Shown here in pieces: positions 53,147 to 62,975 of a stretch of DNA of 64,000 bases. Both the position numbers and the translations under genes were made by a program. The first letter of the stretch is position 1, and each line of letters begins with the position of its first letter. The stretch is from Ruegeria arenilitoris (GTDB lineage: Bacteria > Pseudomonadota > Alphaproteobacteria > Rhodobacterales > Rhodobacteraceae). The notes under the pieces are model-generated. The model made no database searches. It saw nothing but the letters and a program-made list of their open reading frames with translations, and was not told the origin of the DNA. The stretch covers positions 868,001 through 932,000 of the forward strand of contig NZ_WQHX01000001.1 of assembly GCF_013035425.1 (NCBI RefSeq), read 5' to 3'.

Positions 53147-53392
53147 ATGGATGTGCTGTATTTCGCTTGGGTTCGCGAACGCATCGGAATTCCAAAAGAA
53201 CGGGTGGAGACCAGGGCTGCCACGGTCGCGGAATTGGTGGCAGAGCTAAGTGAGCGCGAAGATCGCTACGCCGCCGCATTCGCGGATATCTCAGCTTTGC
53301 GCGTGGCACTTGATCAGGAGTTGGCTGACTTCGATGCACCGCTTTCCGGTGTGCGCGAAGTGGCTTTTTTTCCGCCAATGACTGGTGGATGA
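53147..53392 (+). CDS. moaD: Molybdopterin synthase small subunit
   Basis: 81 residues with the ubiquitin-like fold of MoaD and the required C-terminal Gly-Gly (VAFFPPMTGG), where sulfur is carried as a thiocarboxylate. It begins MDVLYFAWVRERIGIPKERV, typical of the family. With MoaE it converts precursor Z (cPMP) to molybdopterin. It lies in one run with pgsA before it and moaE after it. Confidence 0.95.
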   Translation: MDVLYFAWVRERIGIPKERVETRAATVAELVAELSEREDRYAAAFADISALRVALDQELADFDAPLSGVREVAFFPPMTGG

Positions 53393-53396
53393 CCAA

Positions 53397-53840
53397 ATGC
53401 GTATCGCGGTTCAGGAAGAACAATTTGATCTGGGAGCCGAGGCTAATTCATTCGCCCGGGGTAACGTTGCGCATGGAGCTATCGTTACATTCACAGGTGT
53501 GGTGCGCGATCTTGCAACCGGCGATTTGGATGTAATGGAAATTGAGCATTATCCCGGCATGACTGAAAGGGCCTTGACGAAGATCGCTCAGGAGGCGCAG
53601 AAAAGATGGTCCTTAGGCGACGTGCTGGTGATCCACAGGCATGGGCGTCTTGAGCCAGGAGAGCGGATCATGATGGTCGCCACCGCGGCGCCGCATCGCA
53701 AAGATGCGTTCGAGGCAGCAGAGTTTCTGATGGATTATCTTAAATCCCGTGCGCCTTTCTGGAAAAAGGAAATCACCAGGTCGGGTGCGGAATGGGTCGC
53801 AGCCAGGGATGAGGATGAAAACGCTTTGGGCCGCTGGTAG
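53397..53840 (+). CDS. moaE: Molybdopterin synthase catalytic subunit
   Basis: 147 residues from the ATG at 53397, four bases after the moaD stop. A GTG at 53385 inside moaD would add four residues. The family blocks are HGAIVTFTGVVRDLATGDLD, MEIEHYPGMTERALTKIAQE, VLVIHRHGRLEPGERIMMVA and the active-site lysine region YLKSRAPFWKKEITRSGAEW. It binds MoaD and performs the sulfur insertion that gives the dithiolene of molybdopterin. Confidence 0.95.
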   Translation: MRIAVQEEQFDLGAEANSFARGNVAHGAIVTFTGVVRDLATGDLDVMEIEHYPGMTERALTKIAQEAQKRWSLGDVLVIHRHGRLEPGERIMMVATAAPHRKDAFEAAEFLMDYLKSRAPFWKKEITRSGAEWVAARDEDENALGRW

Positions 53841-53866
53841 CGTCGTAAGACATGTCGCGCGAGCGT

Positions 53867-54187
53867 TTAGTCCGAGTCTCTGATCCGCCCGCGCAGTTCA
53901 TCGGCCTCTTGACGCGCAGCGCGAAGTCCGTCCATCGCAGCGGTCAGTTCCGCCTCAGTCTGGGTCAGTTGGTTCGTAAGTTCGGCCTCACGCTGCTGAA
54001 GGTAAGTAATTGCCTGATCCCGAGTTTCTTCGGCTTCATGCAGCTCTTGGCTCATGCGATCCAAATCGGCCACATCGCTTTGGCGGACACGCGACAGACG
54101 ATGGGCCAGCCAGTTGGCGAACCATCCCATGCAAAAGGCCGCGAACAAGATAATGGCAGTGGCTATTATGAATTCAGTTCGGTTCAA
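53867..54187 (-). CDS. Small membrane-anchored coiled-coil protein
   Basis: 106 residues from a TTG at 54187, which lies inside the end of the OmpA-family gene. The nearest upstream ATG in the open frame is embedded further in that gene. One membrane segment (EFIIATAIILFAAFCMGWFA) is followed by a long coiled coil (DLDRMSQELHEAEETRDQAI, LQQREAELTNQLTQTEAELT). I know this plan as a conserved hypothetical of Rhodobacterales next to the same OmpA protein. It may work with that protein at the envelope. The start codon is unusual and worth checking. Confidence 0.65.
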   Translation of the reverse strand: MNRTEFIIATAIILFAAFCMGWFANWLAHRLSRVRQSDVADLDRMSQELHEAEETRDQAITYLQQREAELTNQLTQTEAELTAAMDGLRAARQEADELRGRIRDSD

Positions 54188-56108
54188 CTTGCAGATCCCC
54201 TGTTTCCGCGTCGGGCGTTGCATCGTCTGTTGGTTCGGCTTCTATCGCTTCAAGTTCGGATTCCAATGCCTCTAGTCCAGATTCATTGTTTGTGCCGGGT
54301 TCAGGGCGAACAAGACGGAATTCAATCCGTCGGTTTTCTTCTCGACCCTCTTCTGTATCGTTATCGGCAATGGGCTGCGTTTCGCCATAACCCACCGCAG
54401 TATAACTGGACGTTGGGATTCGCCGCCCTCTTAGTTCCGTCAGAATGGATTGCGCACGGGACTGGCTGAGCTGCAGGTTCATCTCTTCGCGACCCTGACT
54501 GTCGGTATGACCTTGGATTTCCATCCTTATCGGTCCGCACTCTCGCAGGATATCGGCAATCTGGTTCACTGTGTCACGCGACTCTGCGGCAATTGTGGCC
54601 GACCCGGGTTCGAAGGCGATTTTGCTGGCGGATTGAATTTCCGCTATCTGCTCTTCGCACTGCTCAGGGTCGGGCAGAGCGTCTTCCGGTTCAGGCGGTG
54701 CCTGATAGGCAATTAGCAGGTTGAAATCCTGTGCATCGCCCAGCTGTTCTGATAGTTGCCCTGCGATCCGGGCTTTTGCTTGGGGATCGTGGGTTATGCC
54801 CGAAAGTTCGACATAGTCGGGGGTTACTGTTAATGCTCCGTTATTCAGCTGTGACAGTGCATCAAGTCCGGCCAGTACTCGTACGGACCAGTCTTCCGGC
54901 AGGTCAGACACTAAACGGGTTGCGGTGTATACTTGGTTGGACCCAAATGCCGCTTTTGCAAAGCTGTCGACCATGTCCCGCAAGGCTTCATCTTCAAGAC
55001 GCCCGCGCAATTGCACAAGGCCTTCGGGACTGCGCGTCGCGGTAAACTCGATTGGGCCACTCTGTTCCTGAGTTTCCGGTTCGGTCAGAACGGCATGAAG
55101 AACAAATACGTCTGGCAATGCTGTTTCAAGTTCTCCGACCACGCGATCAAAAAGGGCGGGGTCGGTATCCTGTGCGGCCACCAGTGTGACGTCTGCGTCA
55201 GAAAGAGTAACGGATCCGCGCCCCAATTCGGAAAGTGCGCGAATACTTAGCTGAGCGGCGCTGGCCCATCGCGGAGAGGGTACGCCCAATCCAATCGTGC
55301 AGTCGTGTGGTCCCGTTAAACCAGCTTTCTTGGCCGCCTCTAATATACTGGCGCGCGCTGTTTCGTCTTGGGCAGAACAAGCGTCGAACTGCCCTCCTGC
55401 TTCGTTGATCAGATAGCGCAAAGTGAACGGAGTTATGACCGGCCTCGGTGCGGAAATAGATAGCCCAATACGCAGGCTGGGTGGCGCAGCACGGGTCAGC
55501 TCCTGTTCCAACCGTTCTTTTTCCTGTTGGCTATCAGTAATCGCGGTGATCCGGACCAACCCGGGGCTTGCAGAAATCTTGGACCTAGGCAGTTTTGATA
55601 GCGCCGCGACAGCAAAAGTTACTGCGTCATCCCACCCCTTTGGTTCGGGGTAATCCGCGGTTTCCATAAGGTCTGAAACGCTAACACCGGGGTTCAAGCG
55701 TTTTAGGTTGTCGATCAGAGCGCCGCGGTCCTCGCTTGCGGGGATCAAACCAATCAACGAAATTCCATTATCGTTGCGCAAGATCTCGGCCGAGAATCGG
55801 GGCGGGTTCAGATTGGCTGTCGGTGCAACTTCCATTTCGTCGATCACGCGCGAAGTGTCGACCTCGGTTCCGGCTGCAGTCAGCGCGTTGAACCGGGTCG
55901 CTTCCGTTGGGGCCGTTCCCGTCAAAACAACACGCAAACCGTCCGATTGCACTTCGGCCCAGTCATGACCCTGCAGGTCCAGCGCCCGGCGTACAGCCAG
56001 TTCAGAGGCGTCTTCGATCCGTGTGACAGCCAAGCCTGCACCCACAACGGATATCATGGCTGATATGACAAAAAACACGGCAACGGCGATTGCGTATGGC
56101 AGGCGCAT
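54174..56108 (-). CDS. OmpA-family envelope protein with repeated BON-like domains
   Basis: 644 residues from the ATG at 56108 (MRLPYAIAVAVFFVISAMIS, then VVGAGLAVTRIED). An ATG at 56150 is an alternative with a GGGGTC site. After the anchor come repeated alpha/beta units resembling BON modules (VQSDGLRVVLTGTAPTEATR, LPRSKISASPGLVRITAITD, GSVTLSDADVTLVAAQDTDP). The C-terminal OmpA domain binds peptidoglycan (IAFEPGSATIAAESRDTVNQ, IQGHTDSQGREEMNLQLSQS, RAQSILTELRGRRIPTSSYT). An acidic tail ends it. It should tie the inner membrane to the wall. Confidence 0.8.
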   Translation of the reverse strand: MRLPYAIAVAVFFVISAMISVVGAGLAVTRIEDASELAVRRALDLQGHDWAEVQSDGLRVVLTGTAPTEATRFNALTAAGTEVDTSRVIDEMEVAPTANLNPPRFSAEILRNDNGISLIGLIPASEDRGALIDNLKRLNPGVSVSDLMETADYPEPKGWDDAVTFAVAALSKLPRSKISASPGLVRITAITDSQQEKERLEQELTRAAPPSLRIGLSISAPRPVITPFTLRYLINEAGGQFDACSAQDETARASILEAAKKAGLTGPHDCTIGLGVPSPRWASAAQLSIRALSELGRGSVTLSDADVTLVAAQDTDPALFDRVVGELETALPDVFVLHAVLTEPETQEQSGPIEFTATRSPEGLVQLRGRLEDEALRDMVDSFAKAAFGSNQVYTATRLVSDLPEDWSVRVLAGLDALSQLNNGALTVTPDYVELSGITHDPQAKARIAGQLSEQLGDAQDFNLLIAYQAPPEPEDALPDPEQCEEQIAEIQSASKIAFEPGSATIAAESRDTVNQIADILRECGPIRMEIQGHTDSQGREEMNLQLSQSRAQSILTELRGRRIPTSSYTAVGYGETQPIADNDTEEGREENRRIEFRLVRPEPGTNNESGLEALESELEAIEAEPTDDATPDAETGDLQVEPN

Positions 56109-56174
56109 GGGGTGAATTGTGACTCCTCGGTCGTCTGGCATCGGACTCATACAGACCCCGGGCCGGAGGTTCAA

Positions 56175-57137
56175 TCAGAGCAATAGTGCGACGCAAAGGA
56201 AGATAAGCGGAATAAGGCCGGTGTCCCGGTTGGCGCGAAATAATTGCAATAATTTCGCGTTGTCTTCAGTGTCCAGACCGCGCAGTTGCCACGCCATATG
56301 CCACCCCATTGCCCACGGCCCTGCCAGCGCGACCGCCAAAGCAAGTAACGAGGCCTGCGGCAATGCAGCGTCGATAATGGCAATTGCCATCAGACTTACT
56401 GTAAGAACCAGAAAATACTTGAGCCATCTGGCTGTATCGACGCCAAACAGGCGAGCGGTGGATTTCACACCAATCAATTCATCGTCTTCAGCGTCCTGAT
56501 GAGCGTAGATCGTATCATAAAACAGGGTCCACGCGATTCCTGACAAGTAAAGGGTGATTGCAGGCCAACCTATAGTCCCTGTATGGGCGGCCCAGGTCAG
56601 CAGAACGCCCCAGTTGAAAGCTAATCCAAGAAACACCTGCGGCCACCAAGTGAATCGTTTGGCAAACGGATAGATGGTCACGGGCAGCAAGGACAGTACA
56701 CCCATTGCGATGGCTGCGCGGTTGAAAGTCAACAGAATTGCCAGTGCAAACAAACATTGAAGTACCATCCAAATTATCGCCTGCCGCACACTGACCTGGC
56801 CCGAAGGGATCGGTCGTGACAGTGTCCGCTCGACCCGGGCGTCGATGTCACGGTCCGTTATGTCGTTCCAAGTGCAACCGGCCCCTCGCATCAAGAACGC
56901 TCCAATAGCGCAACCTGCCGCAATCCAAAGGTCGCTCCAACGCGCGTCTCCACGGCTGAGGATTGCCAATGCTAATCCCCACCAGCAGGGGATCAGCAGC
57001 AGCCAGGTGCCAATAGGTCGATCAGCCCGAGACAAACGCAAGTAAGGGCGCGCAAAGGCCGGAGCGTGGGTATCCACCCAGTTTCCCGTGACGGCATCGG
57101 CAACTTGACCGTCTGGTGTTGGCGCATTGCCTTGCAT
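56175..57137 (-). CDS. ubiA: 4-hydroxybenzoate polyprenyltransferase
   Basis: 320 residues from the ATG at 57137. Both aspartate-rich prenyl-diphosphate motifs are present: the first in GAGCTWNDITDRDIDARVER followed by TLSRPIPSG, the second in FYDTIYAHQDAEDDELIGVK. Nine or so membrane segments follow the UbiA plan. The enzyme attaches the polyprenyl chain to 4-hydroxybenzoate in ubiquinone synthesis. It is divergent from rsmE, with only 12 bases between start codons, so regulation must overlap. Confidence 0.95.
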   Translation of the reverse strand: MQGNAPTPDGQVADAVTGNWVDTHAPAFARPYLRLSRADRPIGTWLLLIPCWWGLALAILSRGDARWSDLWIAAGCAIGAFLMRGAGCTWNDITDRDIDARVERTLSRPIPSGQVSVRQAIIWMVLQCLFALAILLTFNRAAIAMGVLSLLPVTIYPFAKRFTWWPQVFLGLAFNWGVLLTWAAHTGTIGWPAITLYLSGIAWTLFYDTIYAHQDAEDDELIGVKSTARLFGVDTARWLKYFLVLTVSLMAIAIIDAALPQASLLALAVALAGPWAMGWHMAWQLRGLDTEDNAKLLQLFRANRDTGLIPLIFLCVALLL

Positions 57138-57149
57138 ATGTAAGGTCCC

Positions 57150-57875
57150 ATGAACGCAAAAATCAGATTGTATGTAGATCACCCTTTGGGTCAGGGGCAA
57201 TCGGTTCCTTTGACGCGTGACCAGGCGCATTACCTGTTCGGGGTGATGCGGCTGTCCCTTGGTGGCCCAGTTGCCCTGTTCAACGGTCGCGATGGTGAAT
57301 GGATGGCCGAGATTGTCGAAGCCGGCAAAAAAGGGGGCGTTCTGATCTGCTTAAAGCAGACCAAGCAACTTCAATTGCCGCCCGACCTGTGGTTTCTGTT
57401 CGCGCCAATTAAAAAGGCACGTACCGATTTCATCGTTGAAAAGGCGGCGGAAATGGGCGCGGCGCGGATCATGCCGGTGCAGACGCAATTCACCAATTCC
57501 GAGCGCATTCGCCAAGATCGTTTGCAATCCCATGCAATCGAGGCTGCGGAACAATGTGGTGGGACTTTTGTGCCAGAGGTCGTTGACCTGAAACGTCTTG
57601 ATTCGGTTTTGGACTCTTGGCCCGAAAATCGCCAATTGATGTTCTGTGATGAGGCCGAAGCAGGTGCGGCCTTACATCTGACTGCTACAGAGAAAGGTCG
57701 TCCTTGGGCCATTCTGATCGGCCCGGAGGGGGGGTTTTCTGAACGTGAACGCGCGCGGCTGGCGGCGTTACCCTTTGCCCACGTAGTTAGCCTTGGGCCG
57801 CGTGTCTTGCGTGCGGATACCGCGGCAGTCGCTGCATTGACCATGTGGCAACAGGTATTGGGGGATTGGACTTGA
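57150..57875 (+). CDS. rsmE: 16S rRNA (uracil-1498-N3)-methyltransferase
   Basis: 241 residues of the SPOUT family. It begins AKIRLYVDHPLGQGQSVPLT, followed by the PUA-like N-terminal domain (FNGRDGEWMAEIVEAGKKGG). The knotted SAM-binding end holds ILIGPEGGFSERERARLAAL and VSLGPRVLRADTAAVAALTM, the RsmE signature. It methylates U1498 of 16S rRNA. The stop overlaps the TTG start of the next gene (TTGA at 57872). Confidence 0.95.
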   Translation: MNAKIRLYVDHPLGQGQSVPLTRDQAHYLFGVMRLSLGGPVALFNGRDGEWMAEIVEAGKKGGVLICLKQTKQLQLPPDLWFLFAPIKKARTDFIVEKAAEMGAARIMPVQTQFTNSERIRQDRLQSHAIEAAEQCGGTFVPEVVDLKRLDSVLDSWPENRQLMFCDEAEAGAALHLTATEKGRPWAILIGPEGGFSERERARLAALPFAHVVSLGPRVLRADTAAVAALTMWQQVLGDWT

Positions 57876-58669
57876 CGCCCCCACCCAGGCTTCATGTTTT
57901 GACGGCTACGCAGTCTGACAACGCGGTTATACTGCGCCGAGGACCTTCAGCTCAGGTTGCGGCGTTGTCTTGGGATCGGCGCAGGAACAAGGTAGAATTG
58001 GGTCAATGGATCGACGGGCGTATCCATGAATATCGGTGCGACCTGTCCCCCGATGGCAAGCATCTTGTTTATTTTGCTTGCCATGGTTCCAGGTGTTGGA
58101 CCGCAGTATCCAGAACACCATGGTTGGCGGCCATCGCGTTCTGGCCGCAGGCGGACAGTTGGTTCGGCGGTGGTGCATTCACGGATGAGGGTGCGCTGTG
58201 GCGTAATGGGGCAGCTGCGGAAGATCATCTGCCCGATGGACTTGTCCCGGCCCCGATTGATGCTTATCCGCAGTCTACCGATGGATTTCACATGGGGGAT
58301 CTGGCTGCATCCCGATTGGAACGGCGAGGCTGGAACCGTATTGAAGGTGCGCGATACGAGACGGTTCTGCAGCTCGAGCTTTCCTCTGGATTTGCCTTGC
58401 GCCAGAGTTTTTCACTGGGCCGCAAGAACAGGGCAATGATCTCAAGCAGTTATGCTTTGATCGCTCCTGGTGAAGAGAATATTGCTGATTTGAATGGGTG
58501 GGAGTGGGCGGACTTTTTTGAAAACAAAATTCAATGGGCCGAAAAAGGAGCGATCTGGCAGGCCAAAATATCACGCGAAGCGGGTCTTGTTGAACGGCAT
58601 TTGGTATACGATCTGACGCCAATGAGATTTGAAGCCATCAAGGCACCTTATACCGGAGTTGAGCAGTGA
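57872..58669 (+). CDS. Unknown protein, conserved-type, coupled to rsmE
   Basis: 265 residues from a TTG overlapping the rsmE stop. I do not recognise a named family. The sequence has beta-rich, WD-like character (ALSWDRRRNKVELGQWIDGR, then IHEYRCDLSPDGKHLVYFAC), several Trp residues and no signal or membrane segment. The next gene starts within its last codons (58666), so the two are translationally coupled. Position suggests a conserved local pair, not a function. Confidence 0.6.
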   Translation: MTPPPRLHVLTATQSDNAVILRRGPSAQVAALSWDRRRNKVELGQWIDGRIHEYRCDLSPDGKHLVYFACHGSRCWTAVSRTPWLAAIAFWPQADSWFGGGAFTDEGALWRNGAAAEDHLPDGLVPAPIDAYPQSTDGFHMGDLAASRLERRGWNRIEGARYETVLQLELSSGFALRQSFSLGRKNRAMISSSYALIAPGEENIADLNGWEWADFFENKIQWAEKGAIWQAKISREAGLVERHLVYDLTPMRFEAIKAPYTGVEQ

Positions 58670-59193
58670 GTTTCATCAGACCCGAAGCCAAGTGGGCCCT
58701 TTGGCGCTGGCGCGAAGTGTTAACGGCGCTCTTTGTTTTTTTAATAGGCTTAAGCTGGATTAGCGGTCCCGGTGGGTTGTTGGGTTGGTTGGGCTGGGTC
58801 CTGATCGCCATTTCCATAGCTCTTGCCGTTATCGGAGTTCAACGCGTCCGTTTTCGCACAGGAGCCGGCGGGCCGGGTGTGGTGACCATTGACGAGGGCC
58901 AGATAACATATTTCGGTCCCCTCGACGGTGGTATCGTCGCCACGCAGGAAATCGAACGTTTGGCATTGGACCCTACTTCCAATCCGGCACTTTGGGTTCT
59001 GGATCAGCCCGGCCAACCCACGCTTCACATTCCAGTGAATGCGGAAGGGGCCGAAGCGTTGTTTGACGTGTTTTCCAGTCTGCCGGGACTAAAAACCGAG
59101 CATATGCTGTCGGAACTAAACGGCGGTTCTGAACACCCGGTCGTCATTTGGGAACGACGCCCATCGCGCCCCTTGCATGTTCGGCTGCATTGA
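58666..59193 (+). CDS. Membrane protein of unknown function, two segments
   Basis: 175 residues from a GTG overlapping the previous stop. Two membrane segments at residues 15-60 (VLTALFVFLIGLSWISGPGG, LLGWLGWVLIAISIALAVIG) are followed by a soluble beta-rich domain (GVVTIDEGQITYFGPLDGGI, LWVLDQPGQPTLHIPVNAEG). The domain has PH-like character in outline, which is only an impression. It ends 65 bases before the glutamate-cysteine ligase gene. Confidence 0.6.
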   Translation: MSFIRPEAKWALWRWREVLTALFVFLIGLSWISGPGGLLGWLGWVLIAISIALAVIGVQRVRFRTGAGGPGVVTIDEGQITYFGPLDGGIVATQEIERLALDPTSNPALWVLDQPGQPTLHIPVNAEGAEALFDVFSSLPGLKTEHMLSELNGGSEHPVVIWERRPSRPLHVRLH

Positions 59194-59258
59194 CACTGCC
59201 GCGGTTTAGGATAACCACTGGCCAACACGACTGACACAGCAAGATCGGAGCACGGTTC

Positions 59259-60629
59259 ATGTCCATCCCTCAGTCCGGCGGCGGACCGATCGAACGCCAT
59301 GAGCAACTGGCCGAATATCTGGAAGCCGGCTGTAAACCCAAAGTGGATTGGCGTATTGGCACTGAGCATGAAAAATTTGGCTACTGCAAGGACACGTTGA
59401 AACCTCTGCCTTATGAAGGTGAACGCTCAATTCTGGCGGTTTTGCAAGGCCTGCGTGATTTGCACGGTTGGGCGCCTGTTGAAGAAGGCGGCAAACTGAT
59501 TGGCCTGGAAAAAGACGGGGCGAATGTTTCGCTTGAGCCGGGCGGTCAACTGGAACTATCAGGCGCGCCGCTTGAAACGATCCACGAAACCTGTGACGAG
59601 GTGAACGCGCATCTGCGCGATGTGAAAGACATTGCGGATAAAATTGGCGTTGGATTCATAGGTCTTGGTGCGGCTCCGATATGGACACATGAAGACATGC
59701 CATTGATGCCTAAAGGGCGTTATCGGCTAATGAACGACTACATGGAAAAGGTCGGAACGATGGGCCGGGCCATGATGCGGCGGACTTGCACAGTTCAGGT
59801 CAATATCGATTTTGGATCCGAAGCGGACATGGTGCAAAAGCTTCGCGTTGCGCTGGCGTTGCAACCCGTCGCTACGGCGTTATTTGCGAACTCACCATTT
59901 TTCGAAGGCAAGCCCAATGGGCAGAAAAGCTGGCGCAGCTACATTTGGCGGCATTTGGATGATGCGCGAACCGGGATGTTGCCTTTCGTGTTTGAAGAAG
60001 GTTTTGGGTTCGAACGATACGTTCAGTACGCGCTCGATGTGCCAATGTATTTTGTTTACCGCAATGGAAAGTACATTGATGCGCTCGGCATGTCTTTTCG
60101 CGACTTTCTTCAGGGTAAACTGCCGGCTCTGCCCGGTGAGACACCAACACTGAGTGATTGGGCTGACCACCTGACGACGGCATTCCCCGAAGCACGGATC
60201 AAGAAATTCATGGAAATGCGCGGAGCTGATGGTGGTCCCTGGCGGCGTCTGTGCGCTTTGCCGGCGTTCTGGGTGGGCCTGACGTATGATCAGGGCGCGC
60301 TGGATGCCGCATGGGATCTGGTAAAGGATTGGGATGCCGAGACACGCGAAACTCTGAGAGTCGAAGCCGCAAAGAACGGTTTGCAGGCGCAGGTGGGCAA
60401 AATTAATATGCATGATTTGGCGCGCGAGGTGGTTGCGATCGCGAGTTCCGGATTGGCTGCCCGCGCCCGGCCGGGCGCCGGAAGTCTCGTTCAGGATGAG
60501 ACACATTTTCTGAACGCACTCAACGACAGTATCGAATCCGGGAAAGTGCCTGCTGACGAATTGCTGGACAAGTATTACGGTGAATGGCAAAGCGATCTGA
60601 CCAGAATTTATCCCGAATTCAGCTACTGA
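59259..60629 (+). CDS. gshA: Glutamate-cysteine ligase (plant/alphaproteobacterial type)
   Basis: 456 residues from the ATG at 59259. The N-terminal DWRIGTEHEKFGYCKDTLKP carries the glutamate/metal-binding glutamates. Family blocks are VSLEPGGQLELSGAPLETIH, GLGAAPIWTHEDMPLMPKGR, MRRTCTVQVNIDFGSEADMV and MEMRGADGGPWRRLCALPAF. This GCS2-type enzyme makes gamma-glutamylcysteine, the first step in glutathione synthesis, and is redox-sensitive in plants. It stands alone with no gshB in the window. Confidence 0.95.
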   Translation: MSIPQSGGGPIERHEQLAEYLEAGCKPKVDWRIGTEHEKFGYCKDTLKPLPYEGERSILAVLQGLRDLHGWAPVEEGGKLIGLEKDGANVSLEPGGQLELSGAPLETIHETCDEVNAHLRDVKDIADKIGVGFIGLGAAPIWTHEDMPLMPKGRYRLMNDYMEKVGTMGRAMMRRTCTVQVNIDFGSEADMVQKLRVALALQPVATALFANSPFFEGKPNGQKSWRSYIWRHLDDARTGMLPFVFEEGFGFERYVQYALDVPMYFVYRNGKYIDALGMSFRDFLQGKLPALPGETPTLSDWADHLTTAFPEARIKKFMEMRGADGGPWRRLCALPAFWVGLTYDQGALDAAWDLVKDWDAETRETLRVEAAKNGLQAQVGKINMHDLAREVVAIASSGLAARARPGAGSLVQDETHFLNALNDSIESGKVPADELLDKYYGEWQSDLTRIYPEFSY

Positions 60630-60756
60630 CGCCGCAGTGCTGTATAGGGTTGTGTTGCAGTTGGGAAAGCATTTGCTAATCGTTTAAATACACCCTTGCC
60701 ATCAGCAGGGCGTTTTCGCGTAGTGTTGGGCCACATTTTCTGACTGTGAAAACGAA

Positions 60757-61824
60757 ATGGCCCGTATCAGCGAACTACATTACTCGAACGCTTATGCCGC
60801 TCAGACAGGCGTTTCCGAGTTTTTGGAAGTCTCACTTCGTTCGGGTGAGGATCCGGCGGATTTTACCGTGTCGTTCTACCAGGCCAACGGTCAGGTCGGT
60901 ATCGAAATCCCATTGACTGACCCGTCGGTCCAAGTCTTGATCGACCCGGACAACAACGAACAGGTTTTCGTTATATCGGCAGATGATTTCCCTATCCTTC
61001 TGACGGACCCCAATGGTGGTGGCCCCAACAATTACGAAGCTTACGCGCTAACAAATACCTCGACGGGCGAGGTTATCGATTTTTACGATATTGGTGGCGG
61101 CACGCAGAATATCGTGGCGCAAAACGGACTTGCGGCAGGTGAAACTTCGGTCAATCTGCCGGTTTTGGTGGGGCCGAACCAAACAACGACTACGTTGCAG
61201 TTCAACCAGCCAAACCCGGATTCGCTGGTTTATGGAGATCTTTCACCTGGCGACAGTGGTGCACCCTGTTTTGTGGCCGGAACGCTGGTTGATACTCCGG
61301 AGGGCCCGCGGCGGGCGGAGACGCTTAGACCGGGTGACGCTGTATTAACGATCGATGATGGTCCCTGTCCGATCCTTTGGGCCGGGGGACGTACGGTTAA
61401 GGGGCACGGCAGACTTGCACCCATCTGTATCCACGCAGGGGCGCTGAGTGCCGACGCTGAAGTTTACGTTTCACCTCAGCACCGGCTTCTTGTGACGGGT
61501 TGGCAAGCTCAATTGCTGTTCGGCGAAGATGAGGTTCTGGTTCCCGCTAAGTCATTGGTTGACGGAGTGACTGTCACATCAGCGCCCTGCGATATCGTGC
61601 ATTATGTCCATTTGTTTTTCGATCGGCATCAGTTGGTATCAACATCAGGTTTGATTTCGGAAAGTTTCTTTCCGGGCGCACAGGCGTTATCCAGTCTTGA
61701 TCAAGACGCAGCGCGCGAGCTTTTTTTGTTGTTCCCTGAATTGCAGAATCATCCGGCAGGTTATGGCCAGACTGTCCGCCCGGTACAGTGCGGTGCACAG
61801 GCGGCAATGCTGCGGGTGATCTGA
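60757..61824 (+). CDS. Hint-domain protein
   Basis: 355 residues. The N-terminal half ([40 protein letters not shown]) is a beta-rich surface-type module similar to the lamin-tail-like fold. The Hint domain starts at about residue 168 with [20 protein letters not shown] and [12 protein letters not shown] and ends near [18 protein letters not shown]. Roseobacter genomes carry many such proteins. Some Hint domains self-cleave or self-splice. Here the start Cys is present, but I see no clear C-terminal His-Asn pair, so cleavage is uncertain. It has no signal peptide. Confidence 0.85.
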   Translation: MARISELHYSNAYAAQTGVSEFLEVSLRSGEDPADFTVSFYQANGQVGIEIPLTDPSVQVLIDPDNNEQVFVISADDFPILLTDPNGGGPNNYEAYALTNTSTGEVIDFYDIGGGTQNIVAQNGLAAGETSVNLPVLVGPNQTTTTLQFNQPNPDSLVYGDLSPGDSGAPCFVAGTLVDTPEGPRRAETLRPGDAVLTIDDGPCPILWAGGRTVKGHGRLAPICIHAGALSADAEVYVSPQHRLLVTGWQAQLLFGEDEVLVPAKSLVDGVTVTSAPCDIVHYVHLFFDRHQLVSTSGLISESFFPGAQALSSLDQDAARELFLLFPELQNHPAGYGQTVRPVQCGAQAAMLRVI

Positions 61825-61901
61825 TCCACGCCCTCTTGCTTTCGCGGACTGCTGTGATAGCAGGACTTGAACAGAATTCAGGGCAAGTTTCGGAAAGCGT
61901 C

Positions 61902-62975
61902 ATGGACGATCTCAAGGCAAAATATCTGGGGCAGATCGCCGAAGCGGGCGACGAAAACAAGCTCGAGGCGATCCGCGTCGCCGCCGTCGGGAAAAAGGGT
62001 GAAGTTGCGCTGAAGATGCGCGAATTGGGTAAAATGACCCCCGAGGAGCGCCAGATTGCAGGACCCGCACTAAACGCCCTCAAGGATGAGATCAACTCGG
62101 CTCTTACCGCTAAGAAGGCGGCACTTGCGGATGCCGCTCTGGATGAGCGGCTGCGTACGGAATGGCTGGATGTCACCTTGCCATCGCGTCCGCGCCGTCA
62201 GGGTTCAATCCACCCTGTTAGTCAGGCCACCGAAGAATTGACCGCAATTTTCGCCGAGTTGGGGTTTTCGGTGGCCGAAGGGCCGCGGATCGAAACCGAT
62301 TGGCATAATTTTGACGCTTTGAATATCCCCGGCCACCACCCCGCTCGGGCCGAGATGGATACGTTCTATATGCATCGGGCCAAAGGGGATAACCGCCCGC
62401 CGCATGTGCTGCGCACACATACCTCGCCGGTTCAAATCCGCTCGATGGAGCTGCAGGGCGCACCGATCCGCGTGATCTGCCCGGGCGGCGTTTACCGCGC
62501 CGATTATGACCAGACCCACACGCCGATGTTCCATCAGGTCGAGGGGTTGGCCTTGGACAAAGACATCTCGATGGCGAACCTGAAGTGGGTGCTGGAAGAG
62601 TTCGTTAAAGCGTTCTTTGAGGTCGACGACGTCGAACTGCGCTTCCGCGCCTCACACTTCCCATTCACCGAACCCTCGGCCGAGGTCGACATCCGCTGTT
62701 CCTGGGATAACGGTCAGCTAAAGATCGGCGAGGGCGACGACTGGATGGAGATTCTGGGGTCGGGCATGGTCCACCCCAAGGTGATTGCCGCTGGTGGGAT
62801 TGACCCCGAGGTCTATCAGGGCTTTGCCTTCGGGATTGGCATCGACCGTCTGGCGATGCTGAAATACGGCATCCCTGATCTGCGGGCGTTCTTTGATTCA
62901 GACCTGCGCTGGCTGCGCCACTATGGGTTTGCCGCGCTGGATATGCCGAACCTGCATGGTGGTTTGTCGCGGTGA
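61902..62975 (+). CDS. pheS: Phenylalanyl-tRNA synthetase alpha subunit
   Basis: 357 residues from the ATG at 61902 ([20 protein letters not shown]). The longer frame runs into the Hint gene. The N-terminal coiled-coil arm ([20 protein letters not shown]) leads into the catalytic core with [60 protein letters not shown] and [20 protein letters not shown]. It pairs with PheT to charge tRNA-Phe. PheT does not follow directly: a different gene starts in its stop codon. Confidence 0.95.
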   Translation: MDDLKAKYLGQIAEAGDENKLEAIRVAAVGKKGEVALKMRELGKMTPEERQIAGPALNALKDEINSALTAKKAALADAALDERLRTEWLDVTLPSRPRRQGSIHPVSQATEELTAIFAELGFSVAEGPRIETDWHNFDALNIPGHHPARAEMDTFYMHRAKGDNRPPHVLRTHTSPVQIRSMELQGAPIRVICPGGVYRADYDQTHTPMFHQVEGLALDKDISMANLKWVLEEFVKAFFEVDDVELRFRASHFPFTEPSAEVDIRCSWDNGQLKIGEGDDWMEILGSGMVHPKVIAAGGIDPEVYQGFAFGIGIDRLAMLKYGIPDLRAFFDSDLRWLRHYGFAALDMPNLHGGLSR

